Assembly: GCA_050084985.1 (NCBI GenBank)
Contig: JBITNC010000002.1
Coordinates: forward strand, 20,894,001-20,958,000
From: Nageia nagi
Lineage: Eukaryota > Pinophyta
DNA length: 64,000 nt
Reading direction: 5' to 3'
The position numbers and the translations under genes are program-made. Shown here piece by piece: positions 50,532 through 60,119 of this stretch. Position 1 is the first letter of the stretch; the number at the start of each line of letters is the position of its first letter. The notes under the pieces are model-generated. The model did not search any database. It was not told the origin of the DNA and was given only the letters and a program-made list of their open reading frames with translations.

Positions 50532-50901
50532 TCATCCTACTTATGGTCATATTAGATTTGAAATCAAGTTAGTAATATGTTAAGATTTTTATTTAATATA
50601 ATTAGTATAACTATAAGTTATTAGAGATTCTATATTTGGAATGGATTCATTTGAAATATTTTTTTTAATACATGTTTCTATATTCTTTATTATCAAATAT
50701 ACTAATTTATTCTTTCCTTTAAATATCTTTTGTTTATATTCTAACTAGATTATCTAGCAAACAACTTTATATCCAAATTTGATAATTTTTTATAAGTGAT
50801 TGGATATGAATTTCTATTTAAGTTGTGGAATCCATTCCAAAATATCCTACTATATTATCATCCATACTCCAAATTTTGTTGTATCCAATGAAATAACTTA
50901 T
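50532..50901. other. AT-rich spacer
   Basis: Nothing recognisable between the short LTR element and the microsatellite. Confidence 0.4.
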
Positions 50902-51103
50902 ATGATGATTATGATGATGATGATGATGAAGATGATGATGATGACGATGATGAAGAAGAAGAAGAAGAAGATGAAATGATGATGATGAAAAAAATGATGA
51001 TGATGATGAAAATGATGATGATAATGATGATGATGATGATGATGACGATGATGATGATGATGATGACGATGATGATGATGATGACAATGATGATGATGAT
51101 GAC

Positions 51104-51134
<31 letters not shown>

Positions 51135-51164
51135 ATGATGATGATGATAGTGATGATGATGATG
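50902..51164. repeat. GAT/ATG trinucleotide microsatellite
   Basis: About 260 bp of nearly perfect (GAT)n with scattered GAC, GAA, AAT and AGT variants, and a GAAGAA patch near 50955. Frames across it give runs of Met, His or Ser that are repeat artefacts, not genes. Confidence 0.97.
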
Positions 51165-53533
51165 TGATATTTTTCTTCTTTTATCTATATAACATATACT
51201 AGGTTGGACCCTCAAATGTCTTTTTTGTGAGTCTATACTAGGTTATAATTCTTTTTGTGGAAGATTAGTTACATAAAATATTTAACCTTTGGAAGTCCTT
51301 ACCTTTCTTGTTCTATCTTTCATATCTATGATTTATCATTATTCTCTTCAAATTATTATCTCCATAATTATGTTGTATATCTACCTAATGAATTCATTTA
51401 AAAAATACGCCTATGTTTATTACAATTCATGACAAACACATATTTTATCTTATCCTCTTATTCTTTATTATCTCAAATTTGAAAATGTTTTAAAGACATC
51501 TTATTCCAAGAATTCAATTCATTCTTTTGAGTTAGATTTATTTATTTACTATTACTCTACTTGTTAAAATATCTTTCCAATGCTTTATTATATGATATTT
51601 TTCAAATGATTTATTAGTTTCCTTACTATATTTCCACATATAAACTTTTTTCATATTCTCTATCTTTCATCTTTGACCTATACACATATTCTTGATATTG
51701 TTACTCATAACGTTTCATACTATTAATCCTATCCTAACTTATTTATTATAACATTTGATAGTCCCTCTTCACAATTGAGATATTCTATCATATATATATT
51801 CAGTGGTCACTTATTCTCTTCATACATTCTGCATATCATTTTACCTATTCATGTTTTATTCATAATTAACAAAAGCTATAATCCCATTCCTAGCAAAGGT
51901 TACATTCTTGGTCCTTCTATAGGTCTTATATATTGGCTTTTAAATTATTCAAATCTTCTATTGATATGTCATATATAAATCAATATAAATTCTCTTACAA
52001 TTGATTTTATTATTATTTCAAATAATCATAATAGTTTCGAAATTGGCATAAATTAAAATTAGAATCACTTGTAATGTGGAATTTATCAATTTTTTTATTC
52101 TTGTCAAATTTAACCAGTTATGTTTCCATCCTTCTACCTACATCAAAATCTCTTCACCATATTTATCCTTAAAGTTTTTGATATTCTTATAAAATAAAAT
52201 TAATTTTTAATATAGTGAAGGTAATATAGCTTCTAAAATCCCAAAATACCTATGTATTCTTTACAAAATGAAAGCCTTGAAGTTCTCTATTTAGCTTCTA
52301 TCATGAATTGTCCTCATTATATATATATATATATATTGTTTAGTCAAAATTTCCTATATAGTAAGTAGGGTATCATCAACAAATTCTTGATGAAATAAAT
52401 TAATGTTATAGAAAGTTTTCACTCTCTCTAAAATTTGCCCTTGCCTAAGTCCTTGTTTTACTTAATAATATTAAATAGGGATTCCATTGATAAGGATTGA
52501 ATACGATACTATCTATAAGGATTGAATTTAACTCACTTCAATCTATTATGCATGACCTTTAGTTTTATTATTATTTGTGTTGTAATAAGCTTTCTTATTT
52601 TATAAAGTGAATAATGCCCAATTTCAGTTCCTTTAATATTACATGAGGTATCAACATTCTACAATATTCTTATGTAATAAAGGTAAAAATAACATAAATT
52701 TAATTATTAACAAATTAATGATCCCTAATATATCATTACAAAAAGAGAATAAAAGGTTTATTATGACATCAAGATCTTATTCTATGAATAACCTTTCATT
52801 GTAAAACTTTATTCTTTCAATTAAATTATAATTCTACTAATTTTGATTATACTCTTCTTAACATGTTACTATTAAAGAGTTTCTAACATTCTACTATGTT
52901 CTTCATAGATTTTAATTATAAATGAATTAATAATTTCTAAAATATTATTAAATAAAGGAATACAACTTTACTATGATTTAAGATCTTATTCCATAAACAA
53001 CCCTTCATCTTACAAACTAATAAATACAATTTGTTTAACCCTCATAAGTACAATTTAATTAATCTAAATTGATAAATACAATTTGTTTAACTCTAAATCC
53101 TAAACATACTCAAAATTTACACCATTTCAGATATATCAAAAGTACATACTAAATTGAGGATCATGAAGCTAAATAACCAGCACCATTAGTTAATCTATTT
53201 ACAAAATCACTGCAACATTGGTCCATTCAAAATATTTTATTTTAGAACAAGGAGGTATCAACTATCCCTTCAAAGGTAATAGATAATAACAATATTATAA
53301 TAAATGCATAGCCTCCAGCATTTTCTTAATATTTTAAATAATAACAACAGCAATACTCCACAGCTTTCAACTATCATATGGACCAGGAGAAAGCTCATCA
53401 CATACTTTGAAGATCTATATGGCATATACTATTAAAGATCATAGATGGGTATATGGAACTGGAAGCATGGGAGTATAGGACCCAACTCCAAAATCCATAT
53501 ACGATTATTGATACGAAGAATAGCTAGGGAGAC
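51165..53533. other. AT-rich intergenic stretch downstream of the expansin gene
   Basis: No gene seen. It includes a short (TA)n run at about 52318-52337. Confidence 0.45.
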
Positions 53534-53893
53534 TTAGGAAATAAGGGTAGATCTATTGCAGGGGTAACATCCATCTGCCAGATCAGTTTGGTTGATTTGC
53601 AATCCAACATCATACAACTCGCCTCTCTTCCAGACCCTAGGCAAAGCAACCCGATTTAGCGTCAACGAGTATCCATCGTAACCATTTGTTACTACCAACC
53701 GGAACTGAAGATCACCCACAGGAAGGTTGTCTATCTCCCAGATTGTCCCACGACATCGTGTTAAGTACCGCCAATTGTGGTCACCAAACTGCAAATACGA
53801 ACGCAACATTTTATTTAGATTCATCAGTCTTAACTTGAGCTTTCATTTTAGCATCAACCCATTAAAATAAGAGATGCTTTTTACCGTAGCAAC

Positions 53894-54449
53894 TGTTGAA
53901 AATAATAATCTCAATGGAGTCCGGAATGCTTGTCGTATGAAATCCATCCTCTGGACCCTGGAATCTCTTTCTATCTGTCTTCACCTCTCCGGACCTCGGA
54001 ACCTTCTCTAGCTCACGTCACCTCTTCCATTCTCCGGTTTGTGCTGTTCTTTCTCTTTGTATGACGTCACCCACCTCCTTGCCTATTAAGTAGATTTAAA
54101 TTTTAAATAAGAGCGGCAATCTTCCCACCATGAGCTGCAGTTCTGTTACACCAGCTTAATGATCTAACGGGAAGAAATTAATGTGGATGGCATGATTGTG
54201 TAACAAATCGCGGATTCTTCTCCTGTAGCCACATCATGGGCATTTTGTTTTAAATAGGTAGTTTGCAGAGCTAAGAATTGTAGGCAATTCAAATTGTAGA
54301 TTGTGATCTGTTACTGTACTCTGTATTTCTCTTTTCGCAAGTTTCAAAAATAAAAAAAATAAAGTACTTTACTGTGTTCTGTCTTTACTGCACTCTATCT
54401 CTCTTGTATCTTTGTTTTTTGCTTCCGCTGTACAGGAGAGATTTTAACA
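53894..54449 (+). repeat. 5' LTR of the copia element
   Basis: 556 bp. It contains an intact palindromic TGACGTCA at 54062-54069 (repeated in the 3' LTR at 58795-58802), a bZIP-type site, and a second 'cacgtcacc' nearby (~54015). An A-rich block with AATAAA near 54346-54363 may act in 3' end formation. Confidence 0.95.
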
Positions 54450-54450
54450 C

Positions 54451-54462
54451 TGGTATCAGAGC
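54451..54462 (+). other. Primer binding site, initiator tRNA-Met type
   Basis: TGGTATCAGAGC, one base after the LTR end, the standard site for plant copia elements. Confidence 0.93.
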
Positions 54463-54495
54463 GGTTTACGGCTTAGACGCCAAAATTGCAGAAGA

Positions 54496-56865
54496 ATGGC
54501 TCAAGCAAGCACTAATGTATCTTCCATGATGCCACAAGTGCCGAAATTTGATGGAAAAAATTATGAATACTGGTCTATTCTGATGAAGACCCTATTCATG
54601 TCTCAAGATGTATGGGAAGTGGTTGCGAATGGATTTTCAGAGCCTGCAGATGAAGCGGCACAGAATGCATTGACTAATGCACAAAAAGCCTTGCTGAAGG
54701 AGAATAAAATAAAGAATGCCAAGGCATTAAACTTGATTTTTCTAGGAGTGGAGCCGAGTATATTTCCAAGGATTCAGGCTTGCACAAAGTCGAAGTCAGC
54801 CTGGGATATACTTGAGACTGTCTATCAAGGTATGGCAAAGGTCAAGACTGCAAAACTACAATTGCTAAGAAGAGAGTTTGAAACTCTGCAAATGAAGGAT
54901 TCACATACAGTGGATTCTTTCATGACATTTGTTGTGGGTATGGTGAATCAGATGAAGTCCCATGGTGAGGACGTTCCTGACAAAAGGGTGGTTGAGAAGA
55001 TTCTAAGGAGTCTGCCATCCAGATTTGATTCTTTGGTAGTCGCCATTGAAGAAACCAAGGACTTGACTCATTATTCTATTGATGAGTTGCAAGCTTCACT
55101 GATTTCTCATGAGCATCGACTGAGAAGGTCTGATAGTGATTCCCTGGAGAACGCTTTCAAGACACAAGTTACTATGGATTCCGGAAGAGGACGAGGCAGA
55201 GGAAGGTCTCGAAGGGGCAGAGGTAGAAATCCTGAAAGAGGCCAAGGTCAACAAAGTCAGCAGAACGAAAGATCGAGGCCAAACCAAGAACAAGCTCAAG
55301 AACAAAGGTATGATAAATCTGATGTTGAATGTTATTACTGCAAGAAATATGGTCATTATGCAAATGAGTGTAAAAAAAAAAAAAGAGATCATAGAAGGTC
55401 TAATGCAAACTACACTGTGGAGAGTGAAAATGAGGAAGAATCTGAAGATCAATTGTTCTTAGCCTGTAATGCTGTAATAGAAAATAAAAAGGATGTTTGG
55501 TATCTAGACTCAGGATGCAGTAATCATATGACTGGAGATAAGGAATTATTTATCAGTCTTGATAATAATGTTAAGTCAGATGTTACACTAGGGAATGATA
55601 ATAAAGTTTCTGTTGAAGGAAAAGGTAGTATCAGTGTACTAACCAACAATGGAGAAAAGAAGTATATTAGTGATGTATTTTATGTTCCAGGTTTGAAACA
55701 TAACCTGATGAGCATAGGTCAAATGGTGGGTAAAGGTTATATTGTAGATTTCAAGAAAAACATTTGTACTATCTTGGATAGGAGTCCTAGCAAGAAGTGT
55801 ATAGCTAGAGTTGATATGACAGGAAACAGGATGTTTCCCTTAAAGATTGAACATGACAAAAATCATAGTCTGAAAGCAACTACTCAGGTCATCTTGCAAG
55901 CAGAAGAAAAAGATGTAAATTGGTTATGGCACTTGAGAATGGGTCATTTGAATTTTGAATCATTAAATCTATTACAGAAGAGAGGAATGGTGCTTGGATT
56001 GCCAGCTATTGAAAAGTCCAGCAAAATATGTGAAGGCTGCATAATGGGTAAGCAACACAGAGATGCATTCCCGGTAGGTGTAACTGTGAGAGCGCAAGCA
56101 CCACTGGAGATTATCCACTCGAATTTGTGTGGAAAAATGCAATCGCCATCAATCCACGGTGCAAACTATTTTCAATCCTTTATTGATGACTTCACTCGAA
56201 AGATTTGGGTGTATCTGTTGAAGACCAAAGATGAGGCGTTTGAGTACTTCACACAATTTAAAGCTATGGCGGAAAAACAGAGTGGCTATGTCATCAAAAC
56301 ACTGAGGAGTGATAGAGGAGGCGAATACATGTCACGGGAATTCCAAGACTTCTGCAAAAATAATGGAATTCACCAGCAGTACACCGCCCGGTATACACCT
56401 CAGCAGAACGGAGTTGCTGAGAGAAAGAATAGAACCATCATGGAGATGGCCAGAAGCATGTTCAAGGCAAAGAATTTGCCAAATGAGTATTGGGGTGCAG
56501 CAGTAAAATATGCTGTTCACATTCTGAACAGATGTCCAACCAAGAGCGTGGAAAATATGATGCCAGAAGAGGCATGGACTGGGAGAAAAGCTGATGTATC
56601 TCACATTAGAGTTTTCGGATGTGTAGCCTATGCACATGTCCCAGACAAATTAAGAAATAAATTGGACCATAAGTTTGAAAAAGCTATTTTTATTGGATAT
56701 AGCAATCAGTCCAAAGCTTATCACTTGTACAATCCTGTTACAAAGAAAGTAGTTACCAGCAGAGATGTGAAATTTGCTGAAGAAGAAGCATGGGATGGTA
56801 GTGTTCAAAGAACAGTCAATGTTGTGGGAACTGGTCAGGATGATGAAGAAGGTGTTACAGTATAA
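54496..56865 (+). CDS. Copia gag-protease-integrase part of the polyprotein (789 aa)
   Basis: Starts at ATG 54496 (MAQASTNVSSMM...), 33 bp past the primer site. Gag core words are 'FDGKNYEYWSILMKTLFMSQ' and 'AWDILETVYQG'. An Arg/Gly-rich stretch precedes a CCHC knuckle at residues 279-292 (CYYCKKYGHYANEC). The protease active site is D-S-G at 338-340 within 'WYLDSGCSNHMTG'. Integrase follows: zinc-binding 'HLRMGHLNFESL' and 'CEGCIMGKQ', then the core. The second and third catalytic acids are present (D606 in 'RSDRGGE', E642 in 'NGVAERKN', 35 residues apart). The first is replaced: 'IHSNLCG' has Asn543 (AAT at 56122) where the family has Asp. The frame stops at TAA 56863-56865, but related text continues in another frame. 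Gene-like and young, but probably unable to integrate by itself. Confidence 0.95.
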   Translation: MAQASTNVSSMMPQVPKFDGKNYEYWSILMKTLFMSQDVWEVVANGFSEPADEAAQNALTNAQKALLKENKIKNAKALNLIFLGVEPSIFPRIQACTKSKSAWDILETVYQGMAKVKTAKLQLLRREFETLQMKDSHTVDSFMTFVVGMVNQMKSHGEDVPDKRVVEKILRSLPSRFDSLVVAIEETKDLTHYSIDELQASLISHEHRLRRSDSDSLENAFKTQVTMDSGRGRGRGRSRRGRGRNPERGQGQQSQQNERSRPNQEQAQEQRYDKSDVECYYCKKYGHYANECKKKKRDHRRSNANYTVESENEEESEDQLFLACNAVIENKKDVWYLDSGCSNHMTGDKELFISLDNNVKSDVTLGNDNKVSVEGKGSISVLTNNGEKKYISDVFYVPGLKHNLMSIGQMVGKGYIVDFKKNICTILDRSPSKKCIARVDMTGNRMFPLKIEHDKNHSLKATTQVILQAEEKDVNWLWHLRMGHLNFESLNLLQKRGMVLGLPAIEKSSKICEGCIMGKQHRDAFPVGVTVRAQAPLEIIHSNLCGKMQSPSIHGANYFQSFIDDFTRKIWVYLLKTKDEAFEYFTQFKAMAEKQSGYVIKTLRSDRGGEYMSREFQDFCKNNGIHQQYTARYTPQQNGVAERKNRTIMEMARSMFKAKNLPNEYWGAAVKYAVHILNRCPTKSVENMMPEEAWTGRKADVSHIRVFGCVAYAHVPDKLRNKLDHKFEKAIFIGYSNQSKAYHLYNPVTKKVVTSRDVKFAEEEAWDGSVQRTVNVVGTGQDDEEGVTV

Positions 56866-57120
56866 CTCCTCCAGTCCAGAACCAAAATCAGCAAGGGGCA
56901 GAAATCCTCGGAGGAGACAATTCCAGTGAAGGACAAGCATCCAGCACTTCCACAAGTGAAACCTCAGTTGCACCACTGAGAAGGAAAAAATATAAAGCTT
57001 AACTGAGGTGTACCAGCAAGAGCAAGGTGAAGGTTCAACTGCTTTGTTTAGCTTATTTTCACCTACAGGAGATCCAGTTCACTTTGAAGAAGATGTGAAA
57101 GAGAAAAATGGATTAAGGCA
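56866..57120 (+). pseudogene. Linker between integrase and reverse transcriptase, three frame changes
   Basis: Copia-like text continues through this 255 bp but moves one frame back three times. The frame starting at 54496 gives way near 56863-56865 to 'PPVQNQNQQGAEI', then near the A-run at 56985-56990 to 'LTEVYQQEQGEG' and 'FSPTGDPVHFEEDVKEK', then at the A-run near 57103-57108 back to the original frame, entering the reverse transcriptase. Each change equals loss of one base; together they restore the starting frame. Confidence 0.85.
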
Positions 57121-58632
57121 ATGGATGAAGAGATAAACGCCATTGAAAGGAATGAGACATGGGAACTCACAGATCTTCCAGATAGCAAGGATTGCATTGG
57201 GATAAAGTGGGTCTATAAGACCAAAAGAAATGTGGAAGGAAATGTAGACAAATATAAGGCCAGACTGGTGGTAAAAGGCTACAAACAAAAATACGACATT
57301 GACTATGAGGAAACCTTTGCACCAGTTGCAAGAATGGAAACTGTGCGGGTAGTCTTAGCCATAGCAGCCCAGTACAAGTTGAAGGTCCATCAAATGGACG
57401 TAAAGTCAACATTTCTGAATGGGGTGTTGAATGAAGAAGTTTATGTGGAGCAGCCATCTGGGTATGAAACAAAAGGAAAAGAAAGCAAGGTCTATTGGTT
57501 GAAAAAGGCGCTTTATGGATTGAAGCAGGCACCAAGAGCTTGGTACAGCCGGATTGATTCATACTTCATAAACAAGAATTTCTGCAAGTGTGATGGAGAG
57601 CCCACACTGTACATCAAGGAGAACAAAGGTATGATTTTGATTGTTGTACTGTATGTAGATGACTTACTTTTTTTGGGCAGTAATGAAGAAATTGTTAATA
57701 ACTTCAAAAAGGAGATGAAGGAGGAATTTGAGATGATAGACTTGGGTTTGTTAAGATACTTCCTTGGAATTGAAGTACAACAGTTAGAGCATGGGATATT
57801 TATATCTCAATCAAAGTATGCAACAAATATACTGAAGAGGTTCCAAATGGAGACCTGCAAGTCAACCCCAACGCCTGTTGCTATGGGGATCAAGCTGAGA
57901 AAAGAAGACTGGACCAAAAGTGTGAATCCCACCTTGTATAAAAGCATAGCAGGAAGCCTGATGTATTTGACAGCTACACGCCCAGATATAGTGTATGCTG
58001 TGAGTTTGATCTCTAGGTTCATGGAGAATCCCAAATCAACGCACTTGCAAGCAGCCAAAAGAATTTTGAGATATGTCCAAGGCACAATTGGATATGGCAT
58101 CATATACAAGAAATCTGAGGATTTCAAACTGACTGGATATACTGACAGTGATTGGGCAGGAAGCGCAGATGACAGGAAGAGCACCTCCGGATATGTTTTT
58201 CATCTGGGATCAGGAGTCGTGTCATGGGCATCAAAGAAGCAGCCCATTGTATCTCTATCCTCAGCAGAAGCAGAGTACATCGCGGCAACAACAGCAACTT
58301 GTCAAGCCATCTGGATGCGGAGAATATTAAAGGATCTGGGGCATGAACAACAGGAGGCAACAAAATTGTTGTGTGATAACAGTTCTGCCATCGCCTTATC
58401 CAAGAACGTAGTGTTTCACAAAAGAACCAAACATATAGACACCCGGTACCATTATATCAGAGAATTGATTAATGCCGGAGAGATTGTCTTAGAACATTGC
58501 AAGACAACTGAGCAGTTCGCGGACATCTTCACCAAACCACTAGGATCGAGAACTTTCATGCAGCAAAGGGAAAATCTTGGGATCACTGATAATGGAGAAG
58601 ATGCTCCCGTTGAGATTAAGGGGCAGTGTTGA
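57121..58632 (+). CDS. Copia reverse transcriptase and RNase H part (503 aa open)
   Basis: The frame begins at an internal Met (MDEEINAIERNETWELTDLP), so 57121 is not a real start. Reverse transcriptase motifs in order: 'GIKWVYKTKRN', 'KARLVVKGYKQ', 'ETFAPVARMETVR', 'HQMDVKSTFLNG', 'YGLKQAPRAWY' and the catalytic box Y-V-D-D at residues 178-181. RNase H has 'TGYTDSDWAGSADDRKSTSG' from residue 339 and 'SLSSAEAEYIAAT', then 'CDNSSAIALSKN' and 'HKRTKHIDTRYHYIRE'. 'QFADIFTKPLG' is near the end. All key residues I can check are intact. The stop overlaps the start of the 3' LTR. Confidence 0.95.
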   Translation: MDEEINAIERNETWELTDLPDSKDCIGIKWVYKTKRNVEGNVDKYKARLVVKGYKQKYDIDYEETFAPVARMETVRVVLAIAAQYKLKVHQMDVKSTFLNGVLNEEVYVEQPSGYETKGKESKVYWLKKALYGLKQAPRAWYSRIDSYFINKNFCKCDGEPTLYIKENKGMILIVVLYVDDLLFLGSNEEIVNNFKKEMKEEFEMIDLGLLRYFLGIEVQQLEHGIFISQSKYATNILKRFQMETCKSTPTPVAMGIKLRKEDWTKSVNPTLYKSIAGSLMYLTATRPDIVYAVSLISRFMENPKSTHLQAAKRILRYVQGTIGYGIIYKKSEDFKLTGYTDSDWAGSADDRKSTSGYVFHLGSGVVSWASKKQPIVSLSSAEAEYIAATTATCQAIWMRRILKDLGHEQQEATKLLCDNSSAIALSKNVVFHKRTKHIDTRYHYIRELINAGEIVLEHCKTTEQFADIFTKPLGSRTFMQQRENLGITDNGEDAPVEIKGQC

Positions 58633-59183
58633 AAATAATAATCTCAATGGAGTCCGGAATGCTTGTCGTATGAAATCCATCCTCCGGACCCCGGAATCTC
58701 TTTCTATCTGTCTTTACCTCTCCGGACCTCGGAACCTTCTCTAGCTCACGTCACCTCTTCCATTCTCCGGTTTGTGCTGTTCTTTCTCTTTGTATGACGT
58801 CACCCACCTCCTTGCCTATTAAGTAGATTTAAATTTTAAATAAGAGCGGCAATCTTCCCACCATGAGCTGCAGTTCTGTTACACCAGCTTAATGATCTAA
58901 CGGGAAGAAATTAATGTGGATGGCATGATTGTGTAACAAATCGCGGATTCTTCTCCTGTAACCACATCATGGGCATTTTGTTTTAAATAGGTAGTTTGCA
59001 GAGCTAAGAATTGTAGGCAATTCAAATTGTAGATTGTGATCTGTTACTGTACTCTGTATTTCTCTTTTCGCAAGTTTCAGAAATTAAAAAAAATAAAGTA
59101 CTTTACTGTGTTCTGTCTTTACTGCACTCTATCTGTCTTGTATCTTTGCTTTTTGCTTCCGCTGTACAGGAGAGATTCTAACA
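58627..59183 (+). repeat. 3' LTR of the copia element
   Basis: 557 bp, nearly identical to the 5' LTR; followed by the GCAAC duplication and expansin exon 4. Confidence 0.97.
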
Positions 59184-60100
59184 GCAACTTCCACTGAAAC
59201 AATTTCTGTTTGGCCTCCTTGGTAAAGAAATTGCACAGCAAGATAGTTATGATATTGGCTGGTTTCGTCCACCTTGATAGTGAGGTTGTGGCCTTTGTAC
59301 TCGCAGGATATCCTGTTTATATAAACCAATAAAAACTTAGATGCGTAAGGCTAAAAACTAGAGGGAGTCCTGCTTATATATGGTAGGTGAAAACCTTTTG
59401 TATTGCATGTTCACAATGCCAGCCTTTAGAAGCTTGGCCTTCATGTGGGGGAGCGCTAAACTTGAGAATGTGGTCTTGGGTACAACAAAATCTGTGTTGT
59501 TGTTTGTAGTCATGTCTGTTACCACTATTTTGGTCCCTGTCTTGCTGCACAGTTTGGGATCCAGGCATTTTATCTGCCACCAGGCAGTACCAAATTTCAA
59601 TCATCGACTTTGATATTAAACAAAATCAAACTAAAAAATTCACTTGCATTGAAAATATATAGGTTTAGGTGTTGGTTTCCTGATAGCATGCGCTACATCC
59701 TCTGCCACTTTTGTACAAAGAAGGGCTGGCAGCTGCAACATTGCCACCGTTGAGTGTTGCTGCAAACTCCCCAAATCCGCAAGCTCCCACTGCAATTATC
59801 TCAAATAGGGATAACTCATACAAATGCTTAGTCTGTTGAGTGCAAACAATCAAAAACGAAAAAGAAACAAAAGGAAGGAGGTTTTAGAGCGGTGAATGAT
59901 GGTAACTTTTAGAACCTCTTGGTTGGAAAAATACGTGAGTTGAGAGCGATGATCACAGCATACACCATTTTGTCCCAAAACTGAAGTTGCAGATAACATA
60001 GTTGTGACTATGACGGCATGAATAAGAATTGCAAAGGAATGGTAAAGTAGGATGCTCTCCATGGCTATGGTTTATCACCGGCAAGTGATATGCGTGGTGT

Positions 60101-60107
60101 TTTTATA
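60101..60107 (-). promoter_or_regulatory. TATA box of the expansin-like A gene
   Basis: TATAAAA on the minus strand within 'ccctataaaaac', about 40 bp upstream of the start codon at 60062. Confidence 0.6.
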
Positions 60108-60119
60108 GGGCAATGTCAA

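Larger units (their letters stand above)
53894..59183 (+). mobile_element. Ty1/copia LTR retrotransposon, young, inserted in the expansin gene
   Basis: LTRs at 53894-54449 (556 bp) and 58627-59183 (557 bp) start TGTTGAAAAT and end TAACA. GCAAC is duplicated at 53889-53893 and 59184-59188. The primer site TGGTATCAGAGC is perfect at 54451-54462; a purine tract 'ttaaggggcag' ends at 58626. The LTRs differ by eight substitutions (seven transitions) and one indel, about 1.4 percent. The gene order gag, protease, integrase, reverse transcriptase, RNase H is that of Ty1/copia. The polyprotein is open except for three closely spaced frame changes at 56863-57110. It lies antisense to the expansin gene. 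Confidence 0.98.
53534..60062 (-). pseudogene. Expansin-like A gene, split in exon 4 by a copia insertion
   Basis: Expansin-like A proteins are secreted wall proteins with a GH45-like domain and a pollen-allergen-type domain. Exons: 1, 59916-60062; 2, 59680-59799; 3, 59395-59573; 4, 59184-59312 plus 53885-53888 after the insertion; 5, 53534-53788. Without the insertion these total 834 nt in one frame (277 aa), normal for the family. Exon 1 has a signal peptide (MESILLYHSFAILIHAV...) and 'CCDHRSQLTYFS'. Exon 2 has 'GACGFGEFAATLNGG' and 'GCSACYQ'; exon 3 'CLDPKLCSKTGTKIVVTD'; exon 4 'FLYQGGQTEIVSVEVA'; exon 5 'FRLVVTNGYDGYS' and 'GCYPC'. Besides the insertion, the exon 2 donor reads CAG-GA, not CAG-GT; the other junctions are GT-AG. 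No stop or frameshift is seen inside the exons, so the gene probably worked until recently. Confidence 0.9.

Noticed and set aside
50818-51215. Open frames of 60-105 codons giving poly-Ser, poly-His or poly-Met
   Set aside because: They are translations of the GAT microsatellite in different frames, with no flanking coding signal.
55096-58363. Many antisense and off-frame open frames inside the copia element
   Set aside because: They are shadows of the gag-pol frame and have no motif of their own.
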